Positions 59,820 to 64,000 of a DNA stretch of 64,000 bases are shown here, one piece after another (position 1 is the first letter of the stretch; every line of letters begins with the position of its first letter). The stretch spans positions 2,604,001 to 2,668,000 of the forward strand of contig JACCLO010000010.1 in assembly GCA_029448655.1 (NCBI GenBank). Direction: 5' to 3'. Under the pieces are notes generated by a model. That model ran no database searches and was not told where the DNA came from. It was given only the letters and a program-made list of their open reading frames with translations. Both the position numbers and the translations under genes were made by a program. This stretch comes from Wolfiporia cocos (taxonomy: Eukaryota; Basidiomycota; Agaricomycetes; Polyporales; Phaeolaceae).

Positions 59820-62800
59820 TCATGTTTGCGATAAATTTGCCGCTTCTATTGGTACATTCTCTCTACCTCCTGACTGAGGCCTTCTTGGGCCGCGCTTGAT
59901 ACCCTTGTCACTTCGCACCTTGCGCATCTTCGTTGGGACTGTGATGCCCAGGCCGTCTTCCGTAGTCACTGTATTGATGAACGTTGCCGAGATTGGTGTT
60001 GCGCGCTTTCGTTTGTTGCCTGCACGATCTTTGCTGCCTAACGAGAGCACTGGAGAGGAGTGCTGGGTCGCATAGTGTGCAGGTAGGAGTGTTGGGGGTG
60101 GCAATAGTGGCGGGGCAGAGGGCATTGACAGCGGCGGAGACGAGGCGGGTTCCGGCGGCTCCGGCAGCGACGGACACTGTGTCGTGGATGGAATAGACGA
60201 TGCAGGTGTGGGTGGTTGTGGTAAAGAGAATACGACAGTTGAGGTAGGGGGAGGTGTGTCCACGTGCACAGGCGCTGTGGATGGAGCAGGGTCGTCGCTC
60301 TGCGATTGAGCGGGGTCAGTGCTAGGCATCACCGGCGTTGCCACTGGGAGGCGCTCCTCTTTCCATCTCTTGAACTCTTCCGAGCTCAATAGACGGAATC
60401 TCGCGGTGCCGGTCTCGAACGCACGACTGAGAACGAGGAGCTCATTGCGCGAGCCAACATCGCTTGGGCAGCAGAAGTCGGTGAGTGGCCAACCTTCCAC
60501 TATTATCCCGTACTTCGCAGTGATTGCGGAGTCGAAATTTGTGTAAATCATACGAGCGACTTTTGTCTTGGCGGTTTCGTCTAGCATAAGATCAGCGTAC
60601 GTTATGACTATACCGCGCATGATTACTTACTGAGCTTGCGCAAAATCAAAGCAGCCGTTTGCTTCTTCAACTCAAGGACCTCTTCGACATAATTGCTGAT
60701 GACACCTATGCTGCGTGAGCATGGTAACAATTGGTCGTATCAAAATTACATACCTTGAAGCCCTGCCACAAGATACGCCTCCATGCGTAGTCCGACATCT
60801 GCAATTTGTGTCTTGAAAGCAGATTCAAAAAAGTCTGCCGCACGTTTGGTTGTTGCATAATGAAACAGCTGATTTGACAGGTCCATGTTCCCTCGCACCG
60901 CAATAATCACGCATTCAACGCCAGTGCGTTCATACAGCGCCGCAACCTATCTAGTGTTATAACTGTACAAGGACATATAATAAAATATGACGCACCTCCC
61001 GTTTGATGTTGGCAAGAGTGGCGCGAGCATCGTGGAATGCGTGAACTGGGAGCTGATGTTTAGCAGTAGCCCGCATTTCACGTCTATCCACAAGTTCCTC
61101 AATTGCATCCTCGGTCGCTGCCAGTCGTTCTTCAGGGGTTAACGATTTCCATCGCTGTGAGATTTGAGCTGTCAGCTCAGAGGACTTCTTGCGGGGCACG
61201 TCAGGGGGCAACGCTTCAAACAGGACGTTAGTATAATGAACAAGCGAAGAGATGATGCATACCTGAATTGATCCGACGAACTTCTTGGCTGAGATATGCG
61301 TTCCATCGGTTGACTTTGCGCTTCTTGGACCGAAGGCGAGTGGTCTGCATGATAAGATGATAGTAGTAGTCGTCGGTGTGGCCGCCGAAGCGTTGTCGAA
61401 AGGACTGGGCGATAGCCCACATGCTTCCACGGGCATCTTCTAGCGCCGACGTCAACGTCTGCTTCCGGAGCGCTCGTGCCGCCAGTTGCGTCGCCCTGTC
61501 CTCTGCTTCCTGCGGGAGGGTCCGTCGCTTGCTTCTATGTCTCCAGGAGTATCTTATGTTAGTATTCCTCCTGGTACGAGACGCGTGAAGCAGCTCACCG
61601 ACGGCTGGAGTGTGGTGAGCCATATTGAGATCACTACACACCCAGCCGTGTTCGAGCAGATCCGAAATTGAATGGGTGGGAGGACGAAGGCCATAATTTT
61701 ATAACGATGCTTCTCTTCTGTGAAGTGTTGAGAAGAGGAAGAAGGCGCCAAGTCAACTTCGATAACTTTCACAACACGTGATTGCTCATCCAACCCATCC
61801 TCGACACAGGACATTCGATTTGGCAGCTGTAAGTACATCACTTCATGAGGCTAGGGCTTGTGAAGACTGACCACATCCTATACTACACAGATAATAAACG
61901 AATTCCATCTCGGAGACGACTGCGCCGTAGGGCGCCAGCGCGGCCGAGAACTGCTCTGGCGAAGAACTATATGCGTACGCTTCTATGATACGAAGGCGAG
62001 CATCTACATCATATCCGTGTGTCGTCAGATAATAGTCTGCATACGGTCCTAGGGATGCAACGAAACGTCTGAGCGGGTTGGGACGACGCCTAGTGTGCAC
62101 GCGAACGACATCCCGGAACCCCCTCTCGACAAGATAGATCCAGTCCTCCGGGGGAAGAAGACTGTCGCGTCGGATTTCACAACTGGGGCGCGGCAGGACG
62201 GGTGTATGCGGCAGGATGGGTGTACGCAGCGAAGCAGGATGGGGAGGAATCATCGGAGGCGGTGAGGTCGTGTGAACAGGGTTGGAGGGCATAACGTCGT
62301 TCGTGTTGACCCGAGTTGAAGCAGCCAATGGAACGTCGCGCGTTGCGTCGGCGTTCCCAGCAGCGCAACTCTCCAAGGGAGGTGAGATAGACAAGCCTGG
62401 GGAAGAGAAGCTATGTACAAGCTTGGCGACTTCTAAAATTGAATGCATACCTGTCAGCTGCGCCGTCACGCCGACGATCCCTGCCCCCGCTTCATTCTGA
62501 ACGTTCGATATGCCTGTTATGTAACATTACATGAGAATAGAGCAGCAATACATCAAAGTTGTAGTGTCATACCTTCTGCCTGTAGCTCCGGATACCAATA
62601 GGCATCGTCTTCCACGTCCAACGTGTCACAGATTTATCTGGGGCTTACAGCATTTTTCCCTATGATTATAGCAATTTATCCGGGATTTATACGTCTAACT
62701 ACACGTTATCTACGGGTTAACTCCCATCGCCATACGATAAGCTCTTAACTGGGCTTACCAACCACATGACTAGCTTATGTAACGCTACGGTACAACCACG

Positions 62801-64000
62801 TCCAATAGCAACACTACAGCATACGTCATAGGTCTCGCCCGTCAGAGCAAGACCAGCCACGTCATAGATCCTAGATCATAATGATAGGCCGAGCGCGGCA
62901 CGCTCGCATAATAATGTCCACATGTACAAACAGTGCCTTACGGCCTTGTACTATTGGGTCGGCCTTCCCGGCTTCCCACCGCCATAAGATCCTTGATCAC
63001 AATGGCACCTCAGGCGCGCCACGCCTTCGCATAATAATGGCAACACGGCCAAATAGCACTATATTAGCATCAAGGCAATATCGCTATAGGCTACGGCCTT
63101 CTCGGCCTCCCACGGACTCGGTGTTCTCCAAGTCCCGGGCTTCTGCCATCACGGCGTCGCCCAAACACCGGACCTCGCCTCACGGCTAAGTCCAATACAT
63201 GCCCCGGTAACCCTCCGGCCCGGGCTGTAACACATGCCACGGTACTTCCCGTCCAATGGCATAACGACCTCGGCGCCTCGCCTTGGTCATCCAACGAAGC
63301 ACGGCCAATCGCCATTATACCTCACGGTATCCGGCAACCGGCTTCCCATATACCCGGGCTGTGCCCGCGTTCATATGATAATACACAAACCCCTCTCATA
63401 CGATTGGTTCGGCCATTAGGGCCTTACCACGGCCATTCTATGTAGAAGCCATAAACAGTAGATAAGATAAGCTTCGCCACTTGGCAAAGCCACATAACCC
63501 GGAAAGGTAACAGCTAGCTAGTAGCACGTGACCTTCCCATAAACATGTATATAACAATAGGGCTAGACGCCTTTATACTCTAGTTCTATTATTCTCTCGG
63601 CTTGCGCCGTAGAATAACCTCTCACATCCTGCTGCGCTGGTACTGCCTCCTCTCTAAGTCGCCTTATCTCAACAATATAGGCACTTGGTGAGTCCCACAG
63701 GCGTACTGTGTCACAACGTAGGCCTCCCTTTGTAGCAGTAATAACGTATCGCCTCACCAAGATATTGGAACGACACGTTCTTCTGGCCACTGAATCCTTT
63801 GACAAGAGGCTCGATTGATTCCCTGCCAATATCACATCGGTGAGTTCTGCAATACCCAGGCAAGTTGCCGAGGCAATCGTACCATCTGAACCAGATCCCT
63901 GTCTTGCGACCATACAGTACGGCGTAAAAAGCCTTAGCATCCAGATAGTCCTCGATTTCCTTGACTGCTGGGGATTCCAGAATGCTTGTAACGATCTGCA
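59820..64000 (-). pseudogene. RNase H1 N-terminal-like / HMG-like basidiomycete gene, split by an LTR
   Basis: The gene enters from beyond 64000. First comes an RNase H1 N-terminal (viroplasmin-like) domain: YAVLYGRKTGIWFRW, a 60-nt intron (63823-63882), then PLVKGFSGQKNVSFQYLGEA. Pieces after the LTR: 62573-62623 (DVEDDAYWYPELQAE), 62451-62513, 61872-62396, about 61642-61826, 61263-61534 (RWNAYLSQEVRRI, HMG-box-like), 60996-61213 (RWKSLTPEERLAATEDAIEE), 60754-60946 (YERTGVECVIIAVRGNMD), 60631-60705, and 59820-60580 (RMIYTNFDSAITAKYGI, PSDVGSRNELLVL, Pro-rich tail). This is a multi-copy gene family in mushrooms without known function, often near transposons. The join between 61872 and 61826 is off by one phase in my model. 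The LTR breaks the coding exon, so no full product is expected. Confidence 0.75.
62624..63713 (+). repeat. Solo LTR (1090 bp) inserted in a coding exon, 5-bp TSD
   Basis: TGTCACAG to CTGTGTCA, flanked by CAACG on both sides (62619-62623 and 63714-63718). It carries TATA (tgtatataac, 63546-63555) and a hairpin GGGCTAGA (63560-63567) with TCTAGTTC (63579-63586) including two G-U pairs, the layout of the shorter LTRs in the island. Removing it and one TSD copy restores the minus-strand reading frame of the interrupted gene. Confidence 0.88.

Noticed and set aside
1..64000. CRISPR arrays, riboswitches, bacterial operons or prophage
   Set aside because: The DNA is eukaryotic with spliceosomal introns throughout, and no regularly spaced short repeats or bacterial expression signals were seen.
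63719..64000. Viroplasmin-like domain as evidence of an integrated plant virus
   Set aside because: The domain is the common RNase H1 N-terminal fold, spliced into a fungal gene with a local-type intron; no virus genes accompany it.

Overview
This is a nuclear contig from a filamentous basidiomycete, most likely an Agaricomycete. Evidence is the exon-rich genes with 45-70 nt GT-AG introns, GC- and CpG-rich coding DNA, and families typical of that class: an F-box/LRR protein of the mushroom type, a 7-TM fragment of a mushroom-expanded family, and a multi-copy HMG-like/RNase H1-N gene. There are no operons and no bacterial signals. I assembled the exon models by hand from reading frame, splice sites and family similarity. 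In the complete models every exon chain sums to a multiple of three.

Positions 1-34000 form a gene-rich block. In order: the 3' part of a 4'-phosphopantetheinyl transferase (+), a 13-exon sugar porter (-), a quiet 6 kb stretch, a two-finger GATA factor (+), eEF1B-gamma (+) with a C/D snoRNA in its long intron, an F-box protein (-), a Golgi pH regulator (+), a secreted glycoside-hydrolase-like protein (-), the P4-ATPase Neo1 (+), and NST1 (-), which lies tail to tail with Neo1. These are mostly unrelated housekeeping genes and do not form a pathway cluster.

Positions 34357-35405 hold a non-autonomous DNA transposon with a 9-bp target-site duplication (TSD). A fragment of a kinase-like gene near 36.5 kb marks the edge of a mobile-element island (about 36.77-51.6 kb). 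The island contains decayed transposase, many LTR copies in both orientations, nested solo LTRs with exact TSDs, a second 9-bp-TSD transposon, and long stretches nearly free of CpG. Many of the LTRs share an RNA-type hairpin just downstream of their TATA box whose stem sequence varies while its pairing is kept.

Positions 52-64 kb mix genes and wreckage. There is a diaminopropionate ammonia-lyase/M20 peptidase fusion with one frameshift, a foldback element carrying tRNA-like sequences in both arms, a GNAT pseudogene, a truncated 7-TM gene, two tandem-repeat arrays, and a multi-exon gene interrupted by a 1.09 kb solo LTR.

The observations most worth following are the covarying LTR hairpin, the transposon whose two ends carry unrelated but self-complementary hairpin arms, and the intronic snoRNA matching yeast snR38 in both host gene and rRNA target.
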